Shown: one piece after another, positions 34,713-42,450 of the stretch
Layout of the letters: the number at the start of each line of letters is the position of its first letter
Numbering within the stretch: the stretch's first letter is position 1
The notes under the pieces: generated by a model
Seen by the model: the letters and a program-made list of their open reading frames with translations, nothing else
What the model was told of the DNA's origin: nothing
Databases searched by the model: none
Position numbers and translations under genes: made by a program
NCBI GenBank assembly: GCA_036924855.1
Contig: JBAGRP010000001.1
Span: 4,526,001 to 4,590,000, forward strand
DNA length: 64,000 bases
Source: Nitrobacteraceae bacterium AZCC 2146
Lineage (GTDB): Bacteria; Pseudomonadota; Alphaproteobacteria; Rhizobiales; Xanthobacteraceae
Direction of reading: 5' to 3'

Positions 34713-35335
34713 ATCCTCGCACCCACGTCGATGCGTGGACCCTGGCTCGGAGCACGCGCGGTTGTGCCTGCTGCCGCAAGGGGCCAGGCCGTCTTTTCGA
34801 ACAGACCGAGCAGGCGATCGGGAATGAACCTTGTTCTTGAGGCGTAGACGTGACGATCGCCCTGCGCGCTCTGGCCGTGCGTGAAGAAGCGCTGCGGAAC
34901 GACGAGGTGGAGATCGTCCTTGGCGCGGGTCATGGCGACATAGAGCAGACGGCGCTCTTCCTCGATTTCGGCGGATGTTCCGGCACCCAGATCCGACGGC
35001 ATGCAGCCGTCCACGACATTGAGCACGAACACCGACTTCCACTCCTGGCCCTTGGCGGAATGGATCGTCGACAGGATCAGGTAGTCCTCATCGAGCAGCG
35101 GCACGCCAGCCTGGTCGCTGGTGGCGTCCGGCGGATCGAGTGTCAGTTCGGTCAGGAAGCGCTCGCGCGAAGGATAGCCACTCGCGATCTGCTCAAGCTG
35201 GATGAGATCGGCGCGGCGTGTCTCGGCGTCTTCGTGAATGCGGTCGAGGTGCGGTTCGTACCAGAGACGGGCCCGCTCGAGATCCGAGGCACCCGTTACC
35301 GCCTCGACGAATGATGCTGACCGCCGAGCGACCGT
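34709..35335 (-). pseudogene. UvrD/Rep-type DNA helicase, C-terminal fragment
   Basis: Around 205 residues of the 2B/2A domains remain: YLILSTIHSAKGQEWKSVFV (motif V), EEERRLLYVAMTRAKDDLHL (motif VI) and FIPDRLLGLFEKTAWP near the C-terminus. The Walker A half and motifs Ia-IV are missing; similarity begins near 35335, just before the toxin-antitoxin operator. The last few residues are replaced by the IS110 fragment. It cannot unwind DNA. A shortened copy left behind by insertion of foreign DNA is the simplest reading. Confidence 0.8.
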
Positions 35336-35361
35336 GCGTGTTCCGATCAACTCTTGTCTTT

Positions 35362-35397
35362 CGGCAATTTGCCGCATATATCTGCGGCATATTGCCG
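35362..35397. promoter_or_regulatory. Palindromic operator candidate of the Xre/RES module
   Basis: CGGCAATTTGCCGCA, a 6-base spacer (TATATC), then TGCGGCATATTGCCG: the 15-base arms are complementary at 14 positions. Each arm itself contains two GCCG/CGGC half-sites. It ends 20 bases before the antitoxin ATG at 35418, where an Xre antitoxin would bind to repress its own operon. The spacer could double as a -10 element. Confidence 0.7.
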
Positions 35398-35417
35398 GGC
35401 CATTCAAGGAGACTTCG

Positions 35418-35855
35418 ATGACTATTGCGATTGTCCAGGAGATAGCGCGCAAGCTTGGCGGCCAACCGGTGCTTGGAAGCGTCGTGCGGTCCCAGGCCGA
35501 TCTCGCACTCGCGGTTCGCAACCGACTGCCGCTTGCCGCGCTCAAGGGACTGACCCGATCTGGCCTCAGCGAACAGGAAATCGAGAAATACGTCATCCCC
35601 CAACGCACCCGCCGCCATCGCGCCGATAAAAATCAGCCCTTGACGGTTGAGGAATCCGATCGCGCGGTGCGCCTCCTGCGCGTTCAGACCCTTGCCGAGG
35701 ATAGCTTTGCCGACAAGGAAAAAGCCAGCCGGTGGCTGCGCCGGGCGTTGAATGAACTCGGGGGTGAGACGCCACTCACGGTGGCGCAGACCGAAGCGGG
35801 CGCGCGCGTGATCGAAACGATCCTCGGCAAGATCGCCTGGGGCGCTGCCGCCTGA
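35418..35855 (+). CDS. Xre/ParS-type antitoxin (DUF2384 family)
   Basis: The 145 residues carry a helical N-terminal part (VRSQADLALAVRNRLPLAALKGLTRSGLSEQEIEKYVIPQRT), which is the Xre-like DNA-binding region of this family. The C-terminal half has EESDRAVRLLRVQTLAEDSFADKEKASRWLRRALNELGGETPLTV, the MbcA/ParS/Xre C-terminal domain that binds the toxin, and the GGETPL motif is diagnostic. AGGAG lies 8 bases before the ATG. The stop overlaps the toxin's start by one base (TGATG), giving translational coupling. It should neutralise the toxin and repress the operon through the palindrome at 35362-35397. Confidence 0.88.
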   Translation: MTIAIVQEIARKLGGQPVLGSVVRSQADLALAVRNRLPLAALKGLTRSGLSEQEIEKYVIPQRTRRHRADKNQPLTVEESDRAVRLLRVQTLAEDSFADKEKASRWLRRALNELGGETPLTVAQTEAGARVIETILGKIAWGAAA

Positions 35856-36316
35856 TGCTACTCTGGCGTTTGTCCGGCCGCCAGCACGCTGCCGTCTTCG
35901 ATGGTGGTTACGGCCTGTTGTTTGACGGCCGGTGGAATACTGCTGGGCACGCCGTCACGTATTGCGCGACGTCACCCTCACTTTGTCTGCTTGAGAAGCT
36001 GGTCCACATCGAAGATCCAGCGTTGCTGCCTGATCTCATCATGGTTACCTATGACGTGCCGGATTCGCTTGCAATCGAGATAATCGCGCTCGCCGATCTC
36101 CCGTCCGACTGGCGGCACCAGGAAGCGCTGACACAACAGCGTGGCGATGCTTGGCATCGCGCACGCTCAACCCCGCTTTTGCAGGTACCGTCGGCGATCA
36201 TGCCCTTGGCCGAGTGCCCGGATCGCAATGTGCTGATCAATCATGCGCACCAGGACGCTATCACAATCAAGCTTGCCGCCTCGGTGCCGTTCTCGTTCGA
36301 CCGCCGACTGATCTGA
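35855..36316 (+). CDS. RES-domain toxin
   Basis: The 153-residue protein has the RES signature residues: Arg in LLWRLS near the start, GRWN (FDGRWNTAGHAVTYCA), Glu in SLCLLEKLVH and a Ser in QVPSAIMPL, then NVLINHAHQDA. RES toxins are related to ADP-ribosyl-transferases and degrade or phosphorolyse NAD+, which stops growth. All landmark residues are present, so it should be active unless the antitoxin is there. It is coupled to the antitoxin gene. The pair is the only intact unit within the decayed 32-38 kb stretch. Confidence 0.88.
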   Translation: MLLWRLSGRQHAAVFDGGYGLLFDGRWNTAGHAVTYCATSPSLCLLEKLVHIEDPALLPDLIMVTYDVPDSLAIEIIALADLPSDWRHQEALTQQRGDAWHRARSTPLLQVPSAIMPLAECPDRNVLINHAHQDAITIKLAASVPFSFDRRLI

Positions 36317-36664
36317 CAGTCTCCATGCAGTCGGCGGCTCTGCTCGCGTCCAAGGGCGGGGCCCTCGGCTTCACAGTTGCTTCAAGTTCAATCGATCCTG
36401 TTTCACATAATTGAGCTTGAGCAAGCGCTCTCATGGTTGAGCACATGTCCGGAGTTGCGCCAGAAGCGCTACGCTGGACGTCGAAATCCTGAGCGGGCAA
36501 ATTCAGGACCGTTCGAGGAGACGTTTCCGCAATTCGCTGAATACGCGGAGAAGCACTCCGTGCTGACCTAGCGGACTTCTCCGATCAGGCTGCCCGGGCT
36601 GCTGGGTCTTCTCGCCATAGCAAGAGGACCTTCAAGACGCATGTGATCTGTGCGGAGGAAGCGC
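36317..36664. other. Unassigned stretch after the RES toxin
   Basis: A short frame at 36377-36571 has no recognisable family and no ribosome site. I see no promoter, terminator or repeat. The stretch joins the toxin gene to an ATPase remnant of another origin. Confidence 0.35.
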
Positions 36665-36998
36665 GTGGACACATACAGCGATGACGACCGGCCCGTTCTG
36701 GTCCCCGCCCGCGCGGATGGCGAACGCGTCGCGATCACGGGTTTGAGCGAAGGCTCGCGCGATCAGCTGTTCCTGGCGCTGCGCCTGGCCGCTGCTGGAG
36801 CGGCGGACCAATCAGCCGCTGCCTTTCATCGGCGATGATCTCCTCACCAGCTTCGATGAAGCGCGGACCGCAGCCACCCTCGGACTGCTGGCCGCCGCCG
36901 GCCGCGAGCGGCAGATGATTGTCTTCACGCATCACCAGCACGTCGGTGATCTCGCGGCAGCGATGCGGGGGCACGCTGTCGAGGTCATTCAGCTCTGA
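36665..36998 (+). pseudogene. YhaN-like SMC-type ATPase, C-terminal remnant with frameshift
   Basis: The first part reads RPVLVPARADGERVAITGLSEGSRDQLFLALRLA, the ABC signature region of YhaN/RecN-like chromosome-segregation ATPases. One extra base near 36791-36794 shifts the frame. After it the sequence continues LERRTNQPLPFIGDDLLTSFDEART (Walker B, D loop) and ERQMIVFTHHQHV (H loop), ending in VEVIQL and TGA at 36996. The upstream Walker A and coiled-coil arms are missing. It is not functional. Confidence 0.75.
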
Positions 36999-37027
36999 GG
37001 AAATGGATCTGAACGGCGTACCACCTA

Positions 37028-38071
37028 GAGCAGATTCCTCTTAATCCAAGCCGTATCCGGCGTGAGCGAAGAAGTTTATGCATTCGTCAGGTTTGAACTG
37101 TTGCAACGCATTGGCGGCGGCTCGCTCGAGAGCGTCGAGGGTTCGCGCGGCGGACTTGCGCACATGTGCCTTGAGCTTGGCGAAGGCATTTTCGATCGGA
37201 TTGAGGTCGGGACTGTAGGGCGGCAGATAGTGGAGTTCGGCGCTGCAGGCTTCAATGGCTTGCCTGACGCCCGCGACCTTGTGAGCGGCCAGATTGTCCA
37301 TAATGACGATATCGCCTGAGCGCTGGGGACCAACATCTGCTCGACCCAGGCCAAGAAGCACTCTCCGTCCATCGGACCATCGAGAAGCATCGGCGCAACG
37401 AAGCCCGCAAGCGTGAGACCGCCGACAAAGGTGACTGTCTTCCAATGACCGTGCGGAATTGCGGCGCGGCAACGCTCGCCTTTGGGCGCCCAGCCACGAA
37501 GGCGCGCCATCTTCGTCGAAAGGCCGCTCTCATCGATGAAGATCAGGCGTTCGGGGTCAAGATCGTCTTGGCCATCGAACCAAATCTCGCGCGCGGCCTT
37601 TACATCCGCGCGCTCTTGCTCGCTGGCGTGGGCGGTCTTTTTTTATGCGTCTGGCCGTGCCGATCGAGAAACTTCCACACAGCGGTCCTCACAACGGTCA
37701 CGCCGCGTTCCTCCCGCAACCGCTCGACCATCTCGTCAAGCGTTGTGTCGGGCGCCTCGGCAAGCGCGCGCAGAATGAAATCCGCATGCCCATCAAGCAC
37801 GGACCCCTTCGGCTTGCCCTGTTTGGCAGGGCGAACTTCCCCCGTTGCCCGCTTCAGCCGCGCCCATGTCCCGGCCGTCGCAATCCCGATCGCAAAGCGC
37901 TCCGCCGCCTGACGCGTCGATACCCCGCCTTCGATCGCCGAAACTACCCGCTCGCGTAAATCCATGCTGTACGGCTTGCCCATCCCATCCTCCCGACTCA
38001 GTCGCAAAGATGGAATCAGCATTCCCACCTCTAGAGAATCCCCTCCGACTCACTTTTTGGGGAATGTGCTC
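37028..38071 (-). mobile_element. IS630-family insertion sequence, complete ends, 1044 bp
   Basis: The element is bounded by short inverted repeats GAGCAGATTCC (37028) and its near complement GGAATGTGCTC ending at 38071, and by TA dinucleotides on both sides (37026-37027 and 38072-38073), the target duplication typical of IS630. It carries a transposase in two frames on the minus strand. It is the only insertion sequence in the window with both ends recognisable, so it is probably a recent arrival. Confidence 0.85.
37041..37983 (-). pseudogene. IS630-family transposase, two frames plus an inactivating frameshift
   Basis: The first frame starts at MGKPYSMDLRERVVSAIEGG (37983) and ends after HKKRPPTPASKSARM. 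A run of seven A (37638-37644 on the complement) allows a -1 shift into the second frame, which reads KTAHASEQERADV, then [24 protein letters not shown] and [21 protein letters not shown]. Such shifts are normal in this family. A further frame change near 37318-37330 separates this from [12 protein letters not shown] and [21 protein letters not shown]. This second break looks like a mutation, so the transposase is probably dead. Confidence 0.82.
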
Positions 38072-38867
38072 TAGCGTAGCGCGCCATTAAGTCTCCGGTT
38101 CAATGACCGTCACTTAACGCCCTTCGTGCAGATCCACGCGGGTTTCCGCGCTCTACGCTTGAAAGCACGCTCGGTTCGAAACGATCGCAGCACGAAACGG
38201 CGGCGCTCTTATGGGGTGTTTGACGCCCTTCTGAGGGGAAGGACAACAATCTGCGAAGTTAGGAACTGTGGCGTGCTCCAAATTTCGCGGCGATTTTTGT
38301 GGCGCGCGCCAACAATCTTGCAGTTTCCGTCACGTTCCACAAATCCAGGAGCTTCTCTGGCGAATAAAGCCGTCGCTGGCCATGCCCACCGCGAAAAGCC
38401 GGAGTTCGCGCGGATTTCCGCGGCATTGTTGATCTAAGGTTGCAATTTTCCGGACCCGGCAGCGCTCAGCGGCGCCACAAAACGTGACACTCTTATGTGT
38501 CCTTTGACACTCTTATGAGTCCCACGACAAGTAGCTCAAGGCGCTGAGGATCGGCTTCCATATCCCAATAGAGGTAGTCCAGTCAGCTGCCGTGCAGATA
38601 CTTCGGCGGGAACAGCCGGCAATCGCGATTGCAACCGGTGTACTGTCGGCACGAAGGGACTGGTTTGCCGATCCGCAGCATGCGACGCTTCGCGCCGCAC
38701 CCCCGTGCGAACACCCAGCATGGATATTAGCCCCGACGCTGTTACGCGAGGCCAATATCCGTGCGATTCATACTAATGCCAAGTTGCATCCGCCTTTCCC
38801 GACCAACCGACTCGTTCTTATGTCGTGATCGACTCGGTCTTAGTGTGTCGGCATAGCTATCGAACGC
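38072..38867. other. Non-coding stretch between IS630 and gabD
   Basis: No coding frame could be linked to a protein family. It contains the tandem repeat at 38485-38522. It marks the border between the decayed island and the conserved chromosomal segment starting at gabD. Confidence 0.4.
38485..38522 (-). repeat. Tandem 18-bp repeat, possible insertion-sequence end
   Basis: TGACACTCTTATGTGTCC and TGACACTCTTATGAGTCC start 20 bases apart and differ at one position. Tandem repeats of this type with TGACAC/GTGTCC pieces are found at the ends of IS21-type elements, where they bind the transposase. No transposase is seen next to them, so it may be a solo end. Confidence 0.45.
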
Positions 38868-40361
38868 TCAGATCCCCGCCATCATCACGTATTTGATCTC
38901 GACATATTCCTCCATGCCGTGATGCGAGCCTTCGCGGCCGAGGCCGGATTCCTTGACGCCGCCGAACGGCGCCACTTCGGTGGTGATCAGGCCGGTGTTG
39001 ACGCCAACCATGCCGGACTCCAAAGCCTCCGCCACCCGCCAGACCCGGCCGAGATCGCGCGAGTAGAAATACGACGCCAGGCCGAACGGCGAGGCGTTGC
39101 ACATCGCAATCACGTCGGCTTCGTCCTTGAAGCGGAACACCGGTGCCAGCGGACCGAAGGTCTCTTCCTGCGACACCAGCGCGTCGGACTTCACGTTGGA
39201 GAGTACGGTCGGCTCGAAGAAGGTGCCGCCGAGCGTGTGGCGCTTGCCGCCGGTGACGATCTTGGCGCCGCCCTTCACTGCGTCCGCAATGTGCCGCTCG
39301 ATCTTCTCGATCGCTTCCATGTTGATCAGCGGCCCCTGGGTCACGCCGGCCTCGGTGCCGTCGCCGATCTTCATCGCCGCGACCTTTTTCGACAGTTTCT
39401 CGACGAACTGGTCGTAGATGCCGTCCTGCGCGTAGAGCCGGTTGGCGCAGACGCAGGTCTGGCCCATGTTGCGATATTTCGAGACCATGGCGCCTTCGAC
39501 GGCGGCATCGACATCGGCATCGTCGAACACCACGAACGGCGCATTGCCGCCGAGTTCGAGGCCGAGCTTCTTCACACCGACCGACGCCTGCCGATACAGG
39601 ATCTTGCCGACTTCCGTGGAGCCGGTGAAGCCGACGAAGCGCACGGCGGGATGCTCGCACAGCACCTTGCCAATTTCGGAGGCCTTGCCGGTGATGATGT
39701 TCAGCACGCCCTTCGGCACGCCGGCGCGCTCGGCCAGTTCCGCCAGCGCCAGCGCCGACAGCGGCGTCTCGTTGGCAGGCTTCAGCACCACAGTGCAGCC
39801 GGCAGCCAGCGCCGGCGAGACTTTGCGGGTGATCATGGAGTTCGGGAAATTCCATGGCGTAATCGCGCCGCAGACGCCGATCGGCTGCTTGATCGCCAGC
39901 AGCCGCGCATCCGCGCGCTGCGTCGGAATGGTTTCGCCATAGACCCGGCGGGCTTCCTCGGCGAAGAATTCGATATAGGCCGCGCCGATATCGACTTCGC
40001 CCAGCGCCTCGGCGAGCGGCTTGCCCTGTTCCGAAGTGAGGATCAGCGCCAGATCCTCGCGGTTGGCGATGATCAGTTCGAACCATTTGCGCAGGATGTT
40101 GGAACGCTGCTTGGCGGTCTGCTTGGCCCACAGCGGAAACGCCCGCTCGGCGGCTTCGACCGCTTGCGTGGCTTCGGCGGTACTCATGTTCGGCACCTTG
40201 CCGAGCTCGACGCCGTTGACGGGATTGGTGACCCCCGTCGCGCCGGTGCCGGTCCAGGCGCCGTCGATGTAGCACTGCTCGCGCAACAGCAAGGGATCTT
40301 TCAGGCGGTCGCGCAATGAAAGCGCGGAGGATGACTGGCGTGCGGCGGCGGTCGGTGACAT
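38868..40361 (-). CDS. gabD: NAD(P)-dependent succinate-semialdehyde dehydrogenase
   Basis: The 497-residue protein is an aldehyde dehydrogenase of the GabD type: ITPWNFPNSMITRKVSPALAAGC in the cofactor region, FVGFTGSTEVGK, the catalytic Glu in LELGGNAPFVVFDD, and the catalytic Cys in NMGQTCVCANR. ETFGPLAPV and PFGGVKESGLGREGS near the C-terminus are typical of succinate-semialdehyde dehydrogenases. It oxidises succinate semialdehyde to succinate in the cytosol, the last step of GABA breakdown. A GGAGGAG site lies before the ATG. It is transcribed away from the conserved block to its right. Confidence 0.92.
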   Translation of the reverse strand: MSPTAAARQSSSALSLRDRLKDPLLLREQCYIDGAWTGTGATGVTNPVNGVELGKVPNMSTAEATQAVEAAERAFPLWAKQTAKQRSNILRKWFELIIANREDLALILTSEQGKPLAEALGEVDIGAAYIEFFAEEARRVYGETIPTQRADARLLAIKQPIGVCGAITPWNFPNSMITRKVSPALAAGCTVVLKPANETPLSALALAELAERAGVPKGVLNIITGKASEIGKVLCEHPAVRFVGFTGSTEVGKILYRQASVGVKKLGLELGGNAPFVVFDDADVDAAVEGAMVSKYRNMGQTCVCANRLYAQDGIYDQFVEKLSKKVAAMKIGDGTEAGVTQGPLINMEAIEKIERHIADAVKGGAKIVTGGKRHTLGGTFFEPTVLSNVKSDALVSQEETFGPLAPVFRFKDEADVIAMCNASPFGLASYFYSRDLGRVWRVAEALESGMVGVNTGLITTEVAPFGGVKESGLGREGSHHGMEEYVEIKYVMMAGI

Positions 40362-40456
40362 GGGCGTTTCTCCTCCGGAAGTGTCGCGGACTTGTAGAGG
40401 AGTATAGGCCGGATTGCGCCGTCTTGCAGCGAATACCAGCTATCGCCTGCGCGGCG

Positions 40457-40786
40457 TCAGGCCGCGCCGCGCATATAGGTTTCGCGGCGGTCGATCATCC
40501 GCGCCGCAGCGATCCGAGCGTTGGCGCGGGTCGTGGTCGAGAAGGTGCGATATTCGAGATCGGGTAGCATCGCGGCCTCGCGGAGGCCGAACCACGAGGT
40601 CAGCGATTTCGGCGGCGCAGAAATTTTCGCCAGCGCCTGGGCGAGATTGTCAGCGGCATCGAAGGCGAACAGCGCCCCAGACGCCGCATGGCGGACTTCG
40701 TAAATGCCGGGACTGATCGGCGCTTCGATATTCTCGTCGCGCGATGCCCGGGGGTAACGCTTCCATTCGCTCCAGTTTGCGATCAT
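40457..40786 (-). CDS. Conserved hypothetical protein
   Basis: The 109-residue protein (ANWSEWKRYPRASRDENI, PGIYEVRHAASGALFAFDAADN, LTSWFGLREAA, ARIAAARMIDRRETY) is a small soluble alpha/beta protein conserved in Bradyrhizobium relatives, where it is uncharacterised. The start at 40786 has GGAG 9 bases upstream, better than 40816. Function is unknown. Confidence 0.7.
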   Translation of the reverse strand: MIANWSEWKRYPRASRDENIEAPISPGIYEVRHAASGALFAFDAADNLAQALAKISAPPKSLTSWFGLREAAMLPDLEYRTFSTTTRANARIAAARMIDRRETYMRGAA

Positions 40787-41137
40787 CGTCGATCTCCGCA
40801 ACTCCTGCTGGATCACGCTTCATCAGTTTGGCAGGGCCCGGCACGCCCCCACGCCTAAATGCCGTCGAATTTTGAACACGGATGTGGACGAATCGTTCCA
40901 CGCTCCAGGTCCGCATGCGACGCGAGCTTGGATATGGTTGACGATACCGGTCTTGGACACTGACATTGCTTGTCGAAACCTATCCATTTTTGCCAAAATT
41001 TTTCTTTTGCCAAAATATGCCGGTCATCCGTTTGTCGCGGCTGGCCTCGTCCGGTTCATCCCGTCGCACCGCAATAACGATATTTGTTGCCCGCTCTCAT
41101 GCCCGGGGCGAGGATTGAAAAAGCGGGAGGGGGCACC
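40787..41137. other. Divergent promoter region
   Basis: The gap separates the minus-strand hypothetical gene (start 40786) from the plus-strand beta-lactamase-like gene (start 41138). It holds the repeat at 40988-41016. No gene is recognised. Confidence 0.45.
40988..41016. promoter_or_regulatory. Twin AT-rich direct repeat in a divergent promoter region
   Basis: TTTTGCCAAAAT occurs twice, 17 bases apart (start to start). Each copy is nearly self-complementary (TTTTG-CAAAA). A pair of quasi-palindromes in a gap between divergent genes is typical of an operator. No regulator gene is adjacent. Confidence 0.35.
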
Positions 41138-42337
41138 ATGCAGAGCGAGAACCAGATCGAGCGGACCTTGCGTCAGGCCAGTGACATCGGGGAGATTCCT
41201 GGCGTGGTCGCAATGGCGGCGACCAGCAACGAGGTGGTCTACCAGGGCACGTTCGGGAAGCGCGACCTGTCCAAGGATACCGCCAAGGATGCCGCTATGA
41301 CCGCGGACAGCGTGTTCTGGATCGCCTCGATGACCAAGGCGATCACCGCGACGGCGGCGATGCAGCTGGTCGAGCAGGGCCGCCTGACGCTCGACGGGCC
41401 GATTGGCCAGGTGTTGCCGGACCTGATGGCACCGCAGGTGCTGGAAGGCTTTGACGCTGATGGCGCGCCAAAACTGCGGCCGGCGCGCCACCCGATCACC
41501 CTGCGCCACCTCATGACCCATACCGCCGGCTTCTGCTACGACATGTGGAACGGCGACATGCTGCAGTATCTGGAGAAGACCGGCACACCTGCCTTCCGGA
41601 CGGGACGCAACGCGGCCCTGAAAGTGCCAATCATGACCGATCCCGGCACCCGCTGGGAATATGGCGTCAACATCGACTTCGTCGGCAAGGCGGTGGAGGC
41701 CGCCAGCGGACTGCGGCTGGACGCCTATATGCGCAATCACATCTTCGCACCGCTCGGCATGACCAGCACAAGCTTCAGGATCAACGAGTCGCAGCGTCAG
41801 CGACTTGTCACCGTGCATGCGCGGGGCGCGGATGGCGCGCTAATGCCGATCCCATTCGAGATCGGACAGGATCCGGAGTTTCTCGCAGGCGGCGGCGGGC
41901 TCTACGGCACCGCGGGCGACTACATCAAATTTACGCAGATGATTCTGAACCAGGGCCGCGGCAACGGCAGCCAGCTGCTGCAGGCCGAGACCGTGGCGCT
42001 GATGGGGCAGAACCACATCGGCGACCTCAACATGACGAAGATGATCTCGGCGATGCCGTCCACCACCAACGATGTCGATCTCTATCCCGGCATGGACAAG
42101 AAATGGGGTCTCAGCTTCATGATCAATACGGCGCTAACACCGGAAGGCCGCAGCGCCGGCAGCCTGTTTTGGGGGGGACTAGCCAACACCTACTACTGGA
42201 TCGATCCCACCCGCGACATTACCGGCGTGATCCTGATGCAGGTGCTGCCCTTCGCCGACAGGAAATGCCTCGACGTGTTTGCGGATTTCGAACGCGGCGT
42301 CTATGCCGGGCTGGATGCGGCGCAGCGCGTGGCATGA
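41138..42337 (+). CDS. Serine hydrolase of the beta-lactamase / EstB family
   Basis: The 399 residues form a class C beta-lactamase-like esterase: catalytic Ser and Lys in FWIASMTKAITATAAMQL (SMTK), Tyr in TRWEYGVNIDFVGKA, HLMTHTAGF, and the later LFWGGLANTYYWIDP. No signal peptide is present, so it acts in the cytosol, unlike true AmpC. Likely roles are carboxylesterase or penicillin-binding-protein-like peptidase. GGGAGG lies 10 bases upstream of the ATG at 41138. It is followed by a palindromic repeat and the convergent kinase gene. Confidence 0.85.
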   Translation: MQSENQIERTLRQASDIGEIPGVVAMAATSNEVVYQGTFGKRDLSKDTAKDAAMTADSVFWIASMTKAITATAAMQLVEQGRLTLDGPIGQVLPDLMAPQVLEGFDADGAPKLRPARHPITLRHLMTHTAGFCYDMWNGDMLQYLEKTGTPAFRTGRNAALKVPIMTDPGTRWEYGVNIDFVGKAVEAASGLRLDAYMRNHIFAPLGMTSTSFRINESQRQRLVTVHARGADGALMPIPFEIGQDPEFLAGGGGLYGTAGDYIKFTQMILNQGRGNGSQLLQAETVALMGQNHIGDLNMTKMISAMPSTTNDVDLYPGMDKKWGLSFMINTALTPEGRSAGSLFWGGLANTYYWIDPTRDITGVILMQVLPFADRKCLDVFADFERGVYAGLDAAQRVA

Positions 42338-42344
42338 GGAGCCC

Positions 42345-42428
42345 CGTCATTGCGAGCGCAGCGAAGCAATCCAGAGAGCCACAGGGAAGGGCTGGATTGC
42401 TTCGTCGCAAGAGCTCCTCGCAATGACG
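42345..42428. repeat. REP-like intergenic palindrome (CGTCATTGCGAG type)
   Basis: CGTCATTGCGAG at the left and CTCGCAATGACG at the right form the outer stem. Inside, AGCGAAGCAATCCAG and CTGGATTGCTTCGT continue it. This dispersed palindrome is common in Bradyrhizobium and Rhodopseudomonas genomes. It lies between two convergent genes, where it could stop transcription from both sides. Confidence 0.75.
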
Positions 42429-42450
42429 AACGGTGTCAAAGGCGGCTTCC

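Noticed and set aside
38126..38828. Several short frames between IS630 and gabD
   Set aside because: Arg/Ser-rich low-information products without ribosome sites or family resemblance.
38919..40319. Long plus-strand open frame (466 codons) opposite gabD
   Set aside because: It is the complement of a well-supported aldehyde dehydrogenase; its composition (Arg/Asp/Gly/His-rich) is typical of antisense frames in high-GC DNA.
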